Shown here piece after piece: positions 8,456 through 16,039 of a stretch of DNA of 53,445 bases; the stretch's first letter is position 1; every line of letters begins with the position of its first letter. The translations under genes and the position numbers were made by a program. This stretch comes from Chloroflexota bacterium (GTDB taxonomy: Bacteria > Chloroflexota > Anaerolineae > Anaerolineales > Villigracilaceae), in the NCBI GenBank assembly GCA_029782225.1, contig JAKOVF010000238.1, forward strand, positions 1-53,445, in the 5' to 3' direction. The notes beneath the pieces are model-generated. The model had not been told where the DNA came from, searched no databases, and saw only the letters and a program-made list of their open reading frames with translations.

Positions 8456-10636
8456 CTATTTCGCATCAAAGCCGTATACACCAAGCACACCTTCGAGCCG
8501 TGATAATGGCCGGTTCTGACCGGTCTTCGTCACTTTAACCTTCGTACCGGCAAAAGCCAGATCGCCCGCTTCGTTAAATTGAGCGCCAATTAATTTCAGC
8601 GGATTGACTCCACGTCCAGCAGCAAAGCGACCATACGCCGTGTGGCCCTGCCCGAATGGAATGGCGATCACATCTGGACGTATGGCCGGATACAGATAAA
8701 CGGGCAGTTCCACTTCCCCGGCTTCTGACGTGATCTTGAGCACATCATTACTCTGAATTCCAAGCTCTTCCGCTGTCTTCGGGTTCATCTCAACCCAGGT
8801 GCTCCACATGACAGTGGTCGTCGGATCAGCGAGTTCCTGCAGCCAGGGTTTATTCGCGCCATTATCGCCCAGCGTCGGTGACATGAACGGGAGCAGAAAG
8901 AACTCACCCTCGCCTGAGAGCGCAGGTTCAGCAATGGAGAGTCCCTTACTGAGTGCATCTCCGGGAGCAGGAGAGGCCGGGCTGGGGACCGTTTTCCACC
9001 AGCCCCCATGCTGCTGGAAGTAAGCCATGAACGTCGGCAGATCAGAGGCGGAGAAAAAACCGTCTGTATCGCTCACCACCGGTGTTACTTTGCTTTCGAC
9101 GAAAGCGACTTCATCAGCAAACGGCAGCGTGGAAGCGAAATTGCCACCTGCTGCTCGAGCGGCCGCCAACAGGACATCCACGGTCGAACGCGTGTTAAAC
9201 TTCGGCGAGACAACCGGCTGCGCACCCGAAAGCGTAGACTGGGCCGCACCAGTCGCTACCCGCTGATAACCCCAGGATTCAAGTCCGTGGTGGTCAGGGA
9301 AGATGTAATCTGCCAGCAGGGACGTTTCATCGGGGAAGGTCGCGAAGGAAATAATTTGAGGAACCTTTGCGCTTGCATCGGCAAAACCCAACGACTCAGG
9401 CAATTCGAACGCCGGGTTCACGCCATGAACAAACAGCACTTTGAATTTTCCGGCAGCCATCTGCTGGACAAAGTTCTGCATCTCCTGCATGGAAGCCGGT
9501 TGATGGTAGTCATCCTGCAGAGGCGAAACCGGGCTAAAGAAAATACCACCGGCCTGACCAGCGTTATTCACCAGTGCATTCAACGTCAGCACCGCTTCAG
9601 CGTTGAAGAGTCCATTGGCCTGCGCCAGCGCTGCTCCGCCGGGGATTGCCAGCGGCTTTGCAGCGCCGGAAAACTTTGCCGCAAGACGAGTAAGCGTTTC
9701 AACCGAGACACCAGACTTGGCCGCAACATCGTCAGGGTTAACTCCATCAAACGCGGTCGCGGACACGCCTTTTGCTTGCGCTGCAAGCTTTCCGATGGCA
9801 AGCGCTACCAGTCCCTCGGTGCCGGGGGCAACCGCGATCCACTCATCTGCCTTGGAGGCTGTCTGTGACATGCGGGCCTCGAATTGCACAAAGTAACCGC
9901 GCTTGCCCGTGGCTGTCCCCTTGCGCATGTTCATAAAACCGCGCGTGTAACTGACCTGGGAAAGCCAGGGCTCGAGGAAGTTTGCGCCGAAGGAGAACAC
10001 CATGTCCGAGCCACCCAGGTCAAAGAACGGAAGCGATGCCTGACCCAGAATATCCTGTGCGGCCTTGATCAGCGTCGCGCGTGCTTCGAATGCGCTGTGC
10101 GCACCAAAACGAACCGGGGCGTTCATCCCTGTCGCTTTGGCGAGATCCGTTACCAGGTCAAAGATATGATCCGGCGCCATGCCCATCAGGAAGGCGATCT
10201 CAGAGGGTTGATTATTCTTGAATGCATCGGCAACCGTCTGGATGGCCTCATCCCATGTAATTTGATCCCTGGATAATGCTTTCGCTCGAGCCTGTCGAGT
10301 AGGCGCTTCGACCCGATCAGGATTGTAAAGGCCCTGCAATGTGACCTGACCCCGCGGGCAGGTCTTGCCCAGGTTGACGGGGTGGTCGGGATTCCCCTCC
10401 ACTTTGAGCGCGCGTCCCTGAAAGGTACGGACCACAAGTCCGCAACCAGCTGCACATTCACGGCATGTGGTTGCGAAGAATGTGCTCAAGCCGTTGAGCG
10501 TGTACTCAGGCATTTGCAGGTATTGCTGGCGGTTGATATATCGCGAGGCCGGCCCGCATCCGGTAAGGACAGCAGTGGTTGCTGCACCTGCTCCAGCCAC
10601 TTTCAGGAAATCACGCCGGGAAAGATTTTTGCTCAT
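8456..10636 (-). CDS. actB1: Alternative complex III molybdopterin-oxidoreductase-like subunit, separate B1 module
   Basis: A 726-residue protein. It opens with a twin-arginine signal (SRRDFLK) followed by a lipobox-like LTGCG, so it is exported folded and possibly lipid-anchored. The fold is that of the Mo-bisMGD oxidoreductases, with the N-terminal cluster motif CRECAAGC plus CPRGQ (about residues 58-95) and the C-terminal cofactor domain with LPVYLYPAIRPDVIAIPFGQGH. In characterised alternative complex III this module holds no molybdenum; that is family knowledge, not visible here. ATG 10636 is chosen over an upstream in-frame start at 10684 because AAGGAA precedes it and the TAT signal starts there. 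Confidence 0.92.
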   Translation of the reverse strand: MSKNLSRRDFLKVAGAGAATTAVLTGCGPASRYINRQQYLQMPEYTLNGLSTFFATTCRECAAGCGLVVRTFQGRALKVEGNPDHPVNLGKTCPRGQVTLQGLYNPDRVEAPTRQARAKALSRDQITWDEAIQTVADAFKNNQPSEIAFLMGMAPDHIFDLVTDLAKATGMNAPVRFGAHSAFEARATLIKAAQDILGQASLPFFDLGGSDMVFSFGANFLEPWLSQVSYTRGFMNMRKGTATGKRGYFVQFEARMSQTASKADEWIAVAPGTEGLVALAIGKLAAQAKGVSATAFDGVNPDDVAAKSGVSVETLTRLAAKFSGAAKPLAIPGGAALAQANGLFNAEAVLTLNALVNNAGQAGGIFFSPVSPLQDDYHQPASMQEMQNFVQQMAAGKFKVLFVHGVNPAFELPESLGFADASAKVPQIISFATFPDETSLLADYIFPDHHGLESWGYQRVATGAAQSTLSGAQPVVSPKFNTRSTVDVLLAAARAAGGNFASTLPFADEVAFVESKVTPVVSDTDGFFSASDLPTFMAYFQQHGGWWKTVPSPASPAPGDALSKGLSIAEPALSGEGEFFLLPFMSPTLGDNGANKPWLQELADPTTTVMWSTWVEMNPKTAEELGIQSNDVLKITSEAGEVELPVYLYPAIRPDVIAIPFGQGHTAYGRFAAGRGVNPLKLIGAQFNEAGDLAFAGTKVKVTKTGQNRPLSRLEGVLGVYGFDAK

Positions 10637-10658
10637 TCTCGAATTCCTTTCGCCCGGT

Positions 10659-11213
10659 TTAATAATGACAAGTGCCGCAGTCAAGCAGCTTGGTTCTTAA
10701 TTCTGGATTATCCACGGTCTTCTGCCGGTGACATTTCAAACAGAAGCCCATGTTAAAGACCTGCGGGTTTTCATAGACCGTCATCTTTGAGACATCGCCA
10801 TGACACTGTTCACAGTTCACGCCGGCCGCAATGTGAGGGCGATGGTTGAACTGAACGAAATCCGGCACCTGAGCCACAGGCACCCATTTCACAGGAACTC
10901 CAGTCCGAACAGATTCGACCAGCGGCTTAAGAAGTTCGCTCGTCTGTGTCTTGGCGATCTGCTGGTGACAGGCCCAACACTTGGCTGTGGCAGGCAAACC
11001 AGCGGAGGGGCCGCGTTCTGCTGTTGGATGACAATACAGGCATTGAATGCCGACTGCAATGTGCGTCTTGTGAGGGAACTGAATGGGCTGGGCTGGTGCC
11101 TGCTGGGTGGTATAGATCCCATAAGCGGCCAGGGTGAAAACGACCAGGAAACCGATTCCCACCGCGACCAGACCGAGCGGCTGTCTCAGCCAATCGAATA
11201 AGCGTTTGATCAT
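10659..11213 (-). CDS. actA: Alternative complex III pentaheme cytochrome ActA
   Basis: A 184-residue protein with an N-terminal membrane helix (residues about 14-33) and five CxxCH heme sites: CLYCH, CWACH, CEQCH, CLKCH and CGTCH, the last at the extreme C-terminus. Five hemes behind one anchor is the ActA pattern. It is the first gene of the operon and passes electrons from the ActB iron-sulfur chain to ActE. The leader upstream is about 250 bases with a -10 at 11470-11475. Confidence 0.93.
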   Translation of the reverse strand: MIKRLFDWLRQPLGLVAVGIGFLVVFTLAAYGIYTTQQAPAQPIQFPHKTHIAVGIQCLYCHPTAERGPSAGLPATAKCWACHQQIAKTQTSELLKPLVESVRTGVPVKWVPVAQVPDFVQFNHRPHIAAGVNCEQCHGDVSKMTVYENPQVFNMGFCLKCHRQKTVDNPELRTKLLDCGTCHY

Positions 11214-11469
11214 GGAAGCTCCTGAAATGAAATTAAGCGCCGCGCCATCTCTTCGACGGCGGGCGCAAAATTAAATGCCTAGCTCAGAATCCAAACGATG
11301 AAAACATGGCTGGGGGCAGAAAGTGGATTGAAACCTGCTCCATTTCCTCCAGTGTCGATATACAGGAACGGTCCCGATCTTCACCAGGACGAGTCGACTC
11401 TTAATACCACGCGTATAAAGCATCTCAAACTCTCTCCTCAGGCGTCGCTGAACCCCGCCAGCAGGCGGC

Positions 11470-11475
11470 ATTATA
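11470..11475 (-). promoter_or_regulatory. Candidate -10 element of the act operon
   Basis: TATAAT on the minus strand with no convincing -35 (TGTACT lies 17 bases upstream). It is the only good -10 between 11214 and 11660. The rest of this 446-base gap holds a GC-rich imperfect palindrome near 11238-11268 and AT-rich sequence; I see no gene. Confidence 0.4.
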
Positions 11476-11659
11476 CATTAAAAGTTGTGTAAAGTACATA
11501 TAATAGATAAAAATTAGTTACATTAATAGAGAAGAGACTTACCTCGAAATTCATTTGAGTGATTCTTCCCCCATTTTACTTGATGATTGCCACATTTCTT
11601 ATTACACGTTGTAAAAGCCTCGATATTCCTTGCGTGATATACTTGCCCGCAGGCGCGCT

Positions 11660-11950
11660 ATGAGGAATTTTCCAAGAAGTCTCCAGGGCCTGTTGATCGT
11701 TCTCGTGTTGTGTTTTCTTGTCCTTGCTTTATCCCTTGCCGTATCCGCAGAAAAGCTGGCTTCCATGCCGCAGGCAAATGTAGATCTCGAAGCGGCAGCG
11801 TTCTTTGCCCAGAGCACTGCCACGCCGCCGGCAGTTGGAGATCGATCAGAAATTGGATCGACAGATGGAATTGTGATCATGGGCGTTGTGATCGTGATGA
11901 TCGTTGTAGTGCCCATTTTGTTGCGAAGAAAAAGCTGGTCTGATTCATAA
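11660..11950 (+). CDS. Small membrane protein with signal-like N-terminus, unknown
   Basis: A 96-residue protein of no recognised family. A strongly hydrophobic N-terminal helix (LLIVLVLCFLVLALSLAVSAE) resembles a signal anchor. A short polar middle and a second helix, GIVIMGVVIVMIVVVPILL, follow, ending RRKSWSDS, so the C-terminus should be cytoplasmic. No Shine-Dalgarno is seen. A TATACT at 11638-11643 would start transcription about ten bases before the ATG, and a strong terminator follows directly. It may be a real small gene, but support is limited to these signals. Confidence 0.5.
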   Translation: MRNFPRSLQGLLIVLVLCFLVLALSLAVSAEKLASMPQANVDLEAAAFFAQSTATPPAVGDRSEIGSTDGIVIMGVVIVMIVVVPILLRRKSWSDS

Positions 11951-11989
11951 AACTTCCCGAAGGTTTTCAATCTTCGGGAAGTTGCTTTC
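11951..11989. terminator. Bidirectional terminator
   Basis: A perfect 12-bp stem (aacttcccgaag / cttcgggaagtt) with a 9-base loop. It starts on the base after the small membrane protein stop and ends just before the regulator's stop on the other strand. T-rich sequence occurs on both sides. Confidence 0.85.
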
Positions 11990-12601
11990 TTAGATTGAGA
12001 TCAATCCAAGCCCCAAACCTTTTCGGATCGCCTCCGTCCGGCCTGAGGCATTCAGCTTCGAGTATAACGATGAAAGGTGGAACTTTACGGTATGCTCGCT
12101 GATTCCCAACGAAAGCGCGATCTGTTTATTCGCCATCCCCTCCGCCATCAATTGCAGGACTTCCTTTTCGCGCGCGGTCAGCGGCTCTGCGAGCGACTCT
12201 CCATCCAGCGGCCGGACCCGCCCTTCTTCACGCATCAAACCAGACATCAGGCCGGCTGCGCCCACCCAGAGTCCTTCGGCCACCGCGCGGATCCCCGCGG
12301 CCAGTTCATCTTCTGTTGCATTGAGCGACAGCACGCCCCATGCCCGTGCAGACGAATTCAGCAGCGCCCGCGCGCCTTCCGCATTATCGGTCAGCAGCAG
12401 CACCGGCCTCCCATCAAAATCCGTCTCGGTGATGTACGCGGCAGAGACGGAGGCCAGCACCAGCACCTCCGCCTCATTCTCACTGACATGCTCAAGTTCC
12501 ATCGCCTCACCCACGACCCTCAGGTCGGAATGTCTGCTCAGCAGTTCACGCAGACCGATCCGTAATGCCGGGTTGGGTGAGACGATCCTGACTTGTATCA
12601 A
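11990..12601 (-). CDS. NarL/LuxR-type response regulator with degenerate receiver
   Basis: A 203-residue protein. The C-terminal LuxR helix-turn-helix is clear: LTAREKEVLQLMAEGMANKQIA, then ISEHTVKFHLSSLYSKL (about 141-190). The N-terminal domain follows a CheY-like pattern (VRIVSPNPALRIGLRELL), but the phosphorylated Asp is missing: the expected VLLLD strand reads EVLVLAS, and the acidic pair near the N-terminus is also absent. It is therefore probably phosphorylation-independent. The start is TTG at 12601, whose TTGA overlaps the stop of the protease gene, so the two are translationally coupled. Its targets are unknown. Confidence 0.85.
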   Translation of the reverse strand: MIQVRIVSPNPALRIGLRELLSRHSDLRVVGEAMELEHVSENEAEVLVLASVSAAYITETDFDGRPVLLLTDNAEGARALLNSSARAWGVLSLNATEDELAAGIRAVAEGLWVGAAGLMSGLMREEGRVRPLDGESLAEPLTAREKEVLQLMAEGMANKQIALSLGISEHTVKFHLSSLYSKLNASGRTEAIRKGLGLGLISI

Positions 12602-13209
12602 ATCACGCCTTCTGCAATCGGACGCTGAGTCTCAGCCAGAGTCTTCTCTACAAATTCACGCGCCACGGAGGAAGCAATCGCAAGGCTCTGGTCCCCGCCC
12701 ATGATCATGGCATTGATGCCGACCACTTCCCCGTTGGCATTGACCAGCGGTCCGCCGGAGTTACCGGGCGCGAGGGTTGCGTCACTGCGGATGACCGGCC
12801 AGGATTGTCCATTCTTCGTCTGCGCCGTCAACACCGCACTGACAATCCCACGCGTGACAATATTTCTCTGTCCCCACGGATGACCAAAGGCGAAGACTAA
12901 TTCGCCCACCCGCACGGGAATGGCAGACGGACTTAGCGCAGGCAAATTTGTCGCATTGATCGAAAGCAGCGCCAGATCGATCTCCGGGTTGCGTGCGATC
13001 AGCTTTGCTTCAAACTCGCGATCATCGTTCAAAATCACAACGGGTGTATGCCGTCCAACAACATGATTGTTCGTGAGGATCAACCCATCGGCGCTCCAGA
13101 TGATTCCCGCGCCGGCCCCCGTTCGATGCCCGCGCACGATGACGAGCGAAGGCATCACGCGCTGGATAAATTCCTCGATTACACTTGTAAATGCACCATT
13201 GAAATTCAT
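12598..13209 (-). CDS. Trypsin-like serine protease (S1C) without PDZ domain
   Basis: A 203-residue chymotrypsin-fold protease related to DegP/HtrA. The triad is visible as His in LTNNHVV, Asp in EIDLALLS and Ser in APGNSGGPLV. No signal peptide, membrane helix or PDZ domain is seen, so it should be cytoplasmic, which is unusual for the family. It overlaps the NarL-type regulator by four bases and may process or be controlled with it; that link is inference. Another HtrA-like gene lies 107 bases upstream, separated by short palindromic repeats. Confidence 0.88.
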   Translation of the reverse strand: MNFNGAFTSVIEEFIQRVMPSLVIVRGHRTGAGAGIIWSADGLILTNNHVVGRHTPVVILNDDREFEAKLIARNPEIDLALLSINATNLPALSPSAIPVRVGELVFAFGHPWGQRNIVTRGIVSAVLTAQTKNGQSWPVIRSDATLAPGNSGGPLVNANGEVVGINAMIMGGDQSLAIASSVAREFVEKTLAETQRPIAEGVI

Positions 13210-13230
13210 CGTTACCTACCAATCAACTTT

Positions 13231-13310
13231 GCGCTAAGCGTAGTCGAAGCGCGTTTAACATGGAATATATCCTTGACCAGCAACCGCGCCCTTCGACGGC
13301 GCTCAGGGCG
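13231..13310. repeat. Two REP-like palindromes of the TTCGACnnCGCT family
   Basis: Two short palindromes, 13231-13252 (gcgct...agcgc around aagcgtagtcga) and 13287-13310 (cgccc...gggcg around ttcgacggcgctca), sit head to head in the gap between two protease genes. They share the TTCGAC/GTCGAA-CGCTnAG core with copies at 14413-14436 and 37022-37070. Confidence 0.7.
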
Positions 13311-13316
13311 AAAGTA

Positions 13317-14216
13317 CTATCTCTCTCCAATCACAACATTGACCGTCTTCAACTCGCCGCCGCGAATCACCTCAATCGGCGTAGACTTACCAACCACATC
13401 ACCGCTCAAACGGGCAAAGAGTTCATCGTGATGCTCGGTCGCGGCTCCGGCGATCCCCACCAAAATATCGCCGACCATCAAACCGCTCTTGGTGGCGGGG
13501 CTATCCTTCTCCACACCCATCACCAGTAGACCAGTCTCCTGTTCACGCTTGAGAGCCTTCTTGGCCTCGGCAGGGATTTCAACTGTCTGGCTGCGGATAC
13601 CGAGGTAGCCGCGTTTGATGTGTCCATACTTGACGAGGGTATCGGCGACTTTCCAGGCAACGTCGGCGGGAATGGTCAATCCTGTGCCGTGAGCCAGACC
13701 GGATGTGTTGATGCCCAGCACCGAACCATCTGCCGCGACAAGCGGACCCCCGGAGAAACCGGGGAAGGAAATCGTATCGGTGCGGATATATTTTTCGAGC
13801 ATCCCACCGCGCCCCGTACGGACCGGCCCGTTGATCGAGCTGACCGTACCCAGGCTGGCCTCAATCCCATTCGTGGATGGGCGGCCCAGTGAAAGCACAA
13901 GCTGACCGACGCGCGCGGGAGACTTTGTCATCTCTGCTGCAGCGGCTGAGGCGGAGTCTAATTTCAAAACCGCCAGGTCCGTTCCCGGGTCCCGACCTGC
14001 GAGGCGGGCTGTGAGGGTGTTGCCATCTACGAGGGTTACCTTGATATCCTCATCGCGTTCGACCACATGGTCCGCGGTCAAAATCGAATCCGAAGTAAAC
14101 GCAATGCCGCTGGCAGGCAGTCGTTTCCGCGCATCCACCATCACCGTGGATTTGCCCGCGCTCTCGGCGGCGTCAGCCAATGCATCCGAAAACTCTTGAA
14201 GTGTATTTTTTGCCAT
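13317..14216 (-). CDS. HtrA-like serine protease with one PDZ domain
   Basis: A 299-residue protein. The protease domain shows His in LTADHVV, Asp in GTDLAVLKL and Ser in FSGGPLVA. A C-terminal PDZ domain begins around RGYLGIRSQTVEI and includes the SPATKSGLMVGDILVGI carboxylate-binding region. No signal peptide or membrane anchor is present with the chosen start, so a cytoplasmic location is suggested. The start at 14216 has AGGAGA eight bases upstream; a longer reading frame to 14426 runs through a repeat and is rejected. It faces the same way as the smaller protease and regulator downstream, but repeats separate them. Confidence 0.88.
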   Translation of the reverse strand: MAKNTLQEFSDALADAAESAGKSTVMVDARKRLPASGIAFTSDSILTADHVVERDEDIKVTLVDGNTLTARLAGRDPGTDLAVLKLDSASAAAAEMTKSPARVGQLVLSLGRPSTNGIEASLGTVSSINGPVRTGRGGMLEKYIRTDTISFPGFSGGPLVAADGSVLGINTSGLAHGTGLTIPADVAWKVADTLVKYGHIKRGYLGIRSQTVEIPAEAKKALKREQETGLLVMGVEKDSPATKSGLMVGDILVGIAGAATEHHDELFARLSGDVVGKSTPIEVIRGGELKTVNVVIGER

Positions 14217-14412
14217 GGGAACTCTCCTTTCGCAACAGTATAGCCAGTGTGCGTCCGGAGTGTATCGCCGAAAGGAGTAGTTTTGAACTGGACATTTGGG
14301 TAGGTTAATTCGCGCTAGGCGGAGGGTCGCGTAGAGCGGGCGCTTATCTCGCTCGCATCGAAATCCGCGGTCGAAGCGCAGGTCATCAGAAAACAGGAGT
14401 TTGATTGCAACT

Positions 14413-14436
14413 CGTCCTTCGACCACGCTCAGGACG
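14413..14436. repeat. REP-like palindrome (TTCGACnnCGCTCAGGACG)
   Basis: Imperfect palindrome cgtcc...ggacg overlapping the last bases of the panE-like gene. The preceding 14300-14400 stretch contains degenerate relatives of the same motif and no gene. Confidence 0.65.
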
Positions 14437-15367
14437 AAGATGTTTCTCGCGCTTTCTTTTCGAGCGGCAGCAAGGCTTCATAGATCTTTTCATGCGTCGG
14501 CACAGGGATATTCAGCGCGTGACCCATGCGGACCACCGCGCCGTTCTGCGCTTCCAATTCCGAGGGGCGGCCTGCCATAATGTCCTTTTGCATGGAGGCA
14601 GTGACATCCGGCGCAATTGCATCAATCCGTCCCATGATCTCTGTGACGAGGGTTTCCGGAAGCGGCACGCCGCGCGCACGGCCGATCGCAGCAGCTTCCT
14701 CCATGGCATGGAGCAGCATCTCGCGCGTTTCAGGATTGGCGCGAAATTCACCCATCGTCTGGCGTGTCACCGCGCCAACGCCACTTGTGGCACAGATGAA
14801 AATATACTTATCCCACATGGCGACCATAATATTCGCGGGGACGTCCACGAGGATGCCAGGGAGCGAAACGAACATCTGGCGCAGTGATTCCACGCGTTCA
14901 CTTTTCGCATTATCCAACTCACCGAACGCTATGCTCGGCTGGATGCCTACATGCTTGATATGACCCGGCGCAGCCCGCACTGCACTGATACGGCATAAAC
15001 CGCCGAGTACATGTTTGAGTCCGAACGCATTCTGCAACGCATCCATTTGCTCGACGCCATTCATCAGCGGCAGGATCATCGTATTCTCGCCAACCAGCGG
15101 CTGCATGCCTTCGATGGCATCCTCCAACTGCCAGGACTTGACGGCTAGAATGATGAGGTCCACCGGACCAACGGACTGCGGCGAATCTGTCGCTTTGACA
15201 GGTTTCACCACGAAATCGCCGCCGATCGAATCGACCCTCAGGCCTGATTCCGTCATCGCGGCAAGGTGCCCCCCTCTGGCAATGAATGTGACATCCTGTC
15301 CTGCCTGTGCCAGCCTCCCACCAAAGTAGCCGCCAACGCCGCCCGAGCCAAAGATCGCAATTTTCAT
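14429..15367 (-). CDS. panE: 2-dehydropantoate 2-reductase
   Basis: A 312-residue ApbA/PanE-family enzyme that reduces ketopantoate to pantoate with NADPH in the pantothenate/CoA pathway. The N-terminal Rossmann motif is GSGGVGGYFGGRLA (residues 7-20). The catalytic Lys region appears as LAVKSWQ and the family asparagine block as LPLMNGVEQMD. The C-terminal helical domain with GVPLPE and the acid/Ser-containing FPSSM-equivalent region (TASMQKDIMAGRPSELEA) is typical. The start has a strong GGAGGTATGC upstream. It stands alone, with no other pan gene nearby. Related enzymes may act on other 2-keto acids, so the substrate is probable rather than certain. Confidence 0.88.
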   Translation of the reverse strand: MKIAIFGSGGVGGYFGGRLAQAGQDVTFIARGGHLAAMTESGLRVDSIGGDFVVKPVKATDSPQSVGPVDLIILAVKSWQLEDAIEGMQPLVGENTMILPLMNGVEQMDALQNAFGLKHVLGGLCRISAVRAAPGHIKHVGIQPSIAFGELDNAKSERVESLRQMFVSLPGILVDVPANIMVAMWDKYIFICATSGVGAVTRQTMGEFRANPETREMLLHAMEEAAAIGRARGVPLPETLVTEIMGRIDAIAPDVTASMQKDIMAGRPSELEAQNGAVVRMGHALNIPVPTHEKIYEALLPLEKKARETSSS

Positions 15368-15437
15368 GCATACCTCCTGGAACCAAGGTTTACAATATGG
15401 ATTGCTCTATCTTACACCTTGAGGATGGATTTTTTAC

Positions 15438-15965
15438 ATGGAATCTACACCGACCGTTCCAGCGATCACGACAACACGCATCCTCCTGAGTCCCTTTGGG
15501 ATGAGCGATGCAGATGCTTTGAAAGCCATCCTCGATGAGCCGGATATTTTCCGCTATTTTCCAAATCAGTCACCGTGGCCGCTGGAAAAGATCCAGAAAT
15601 ACATCGTTCATCACCAGAACCACTGGGGCAAACATGGCTATGGACACTGGGCCATGGTACTGCGCGAAACCGGTCAGATCATTGGCTGGAATGGATTGGA
15701 ATTCCTGCCTGACACAAATGAAACCGAGATCGGTTACATTCTAAGTAAAGCTTACTGGGGCCAGGGACTCACAACCGAGGCGGCGCAGGCCATTATCAGC
15801 TTCGGATTGAACACAGCGGGGCTGGAGGAGATCATCGGATTGACGCATCCCGAAAATATTGCGTCGCAACGCGTGCTCGAAAAATGCGGACTGGCTTTCA
15901 CGCGTCGGCAAGTTTACTTTGGGATGGAAATGTTCCGGTACGCGCGGCGGGCAAGCAAAGGATAA
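15438..15965 (+). CDS. GNAT acetyltransferase, RimJ/RimL type
   Basis: A 175-residue Acetyltransf_3 protein. It has the N-terminal TTTRILLSPFGMSDADAL, the GYILSKAYWGQGLTTEAAQAII acetyl-CoA-binding block (motif A, Q/RxxGxG/A form WGQGLTTEA) near residues 101-120, and the closing HPENIASQRVLEKCG segment. Such enzymes acetylate protein N-termini, amino-sugar antibiotics or small metabolites; the substrate cannot be told. It is monocistronic and divergent from panE. Confidence 0.88.
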   Translation: MESTPTVPAITTTRILLSPFGMSDADALKAILDEPDIFRYFPNQSPWPLEKIQKYIVHHQNHWGKHGYGHWAMVLRETGQIIGWNGLEFLPDTNETEIGYILSKAYWGQGLTTEAAQAIISFGLNTAGLEEIIGLTHPENIASQRVLEKCGLAFTRRQVYFGMEMFRYARRASKG

Positions 15966-15996
15966 AGAAAAGGCCGGGTGGTCCACTCACCCGGCC
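15966..15996 (-). terminator. Terminator of the 16040-17407 MFS gene
   Basis: A 9-bp stem (ggccgggtg / cacccggcc). Reading the minus strand it is followed by TTTTCTTT, about 44 bases beyond the MFS stop. Confidence 0.8.
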
Positions 15997-16039
15997 AGAA
16001 TAACCCGCAGTACCAAGTTACCGCGGGAGATTCACACGA

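Noticed and set aside
9008..9868. 286-codon open frame opposite actB1
   Set aside because: Antisense shadow of a clear molybdopterin-type subunit; no domain or ribosome site.
11271..11471. 66-codon frame upstream of actA on the minus strand
   Set aside because: No Shine-Dalgarno, no family, unusual composition, and it contains the likely act promoter at its 5' side; better explained as leader sequence.
14217..14426. Longer start for the HtrA-like protease
   Set aside because: The extension runs through a REP-like repeat and lacks domain content; ATG 14216 has a good ribosome site.
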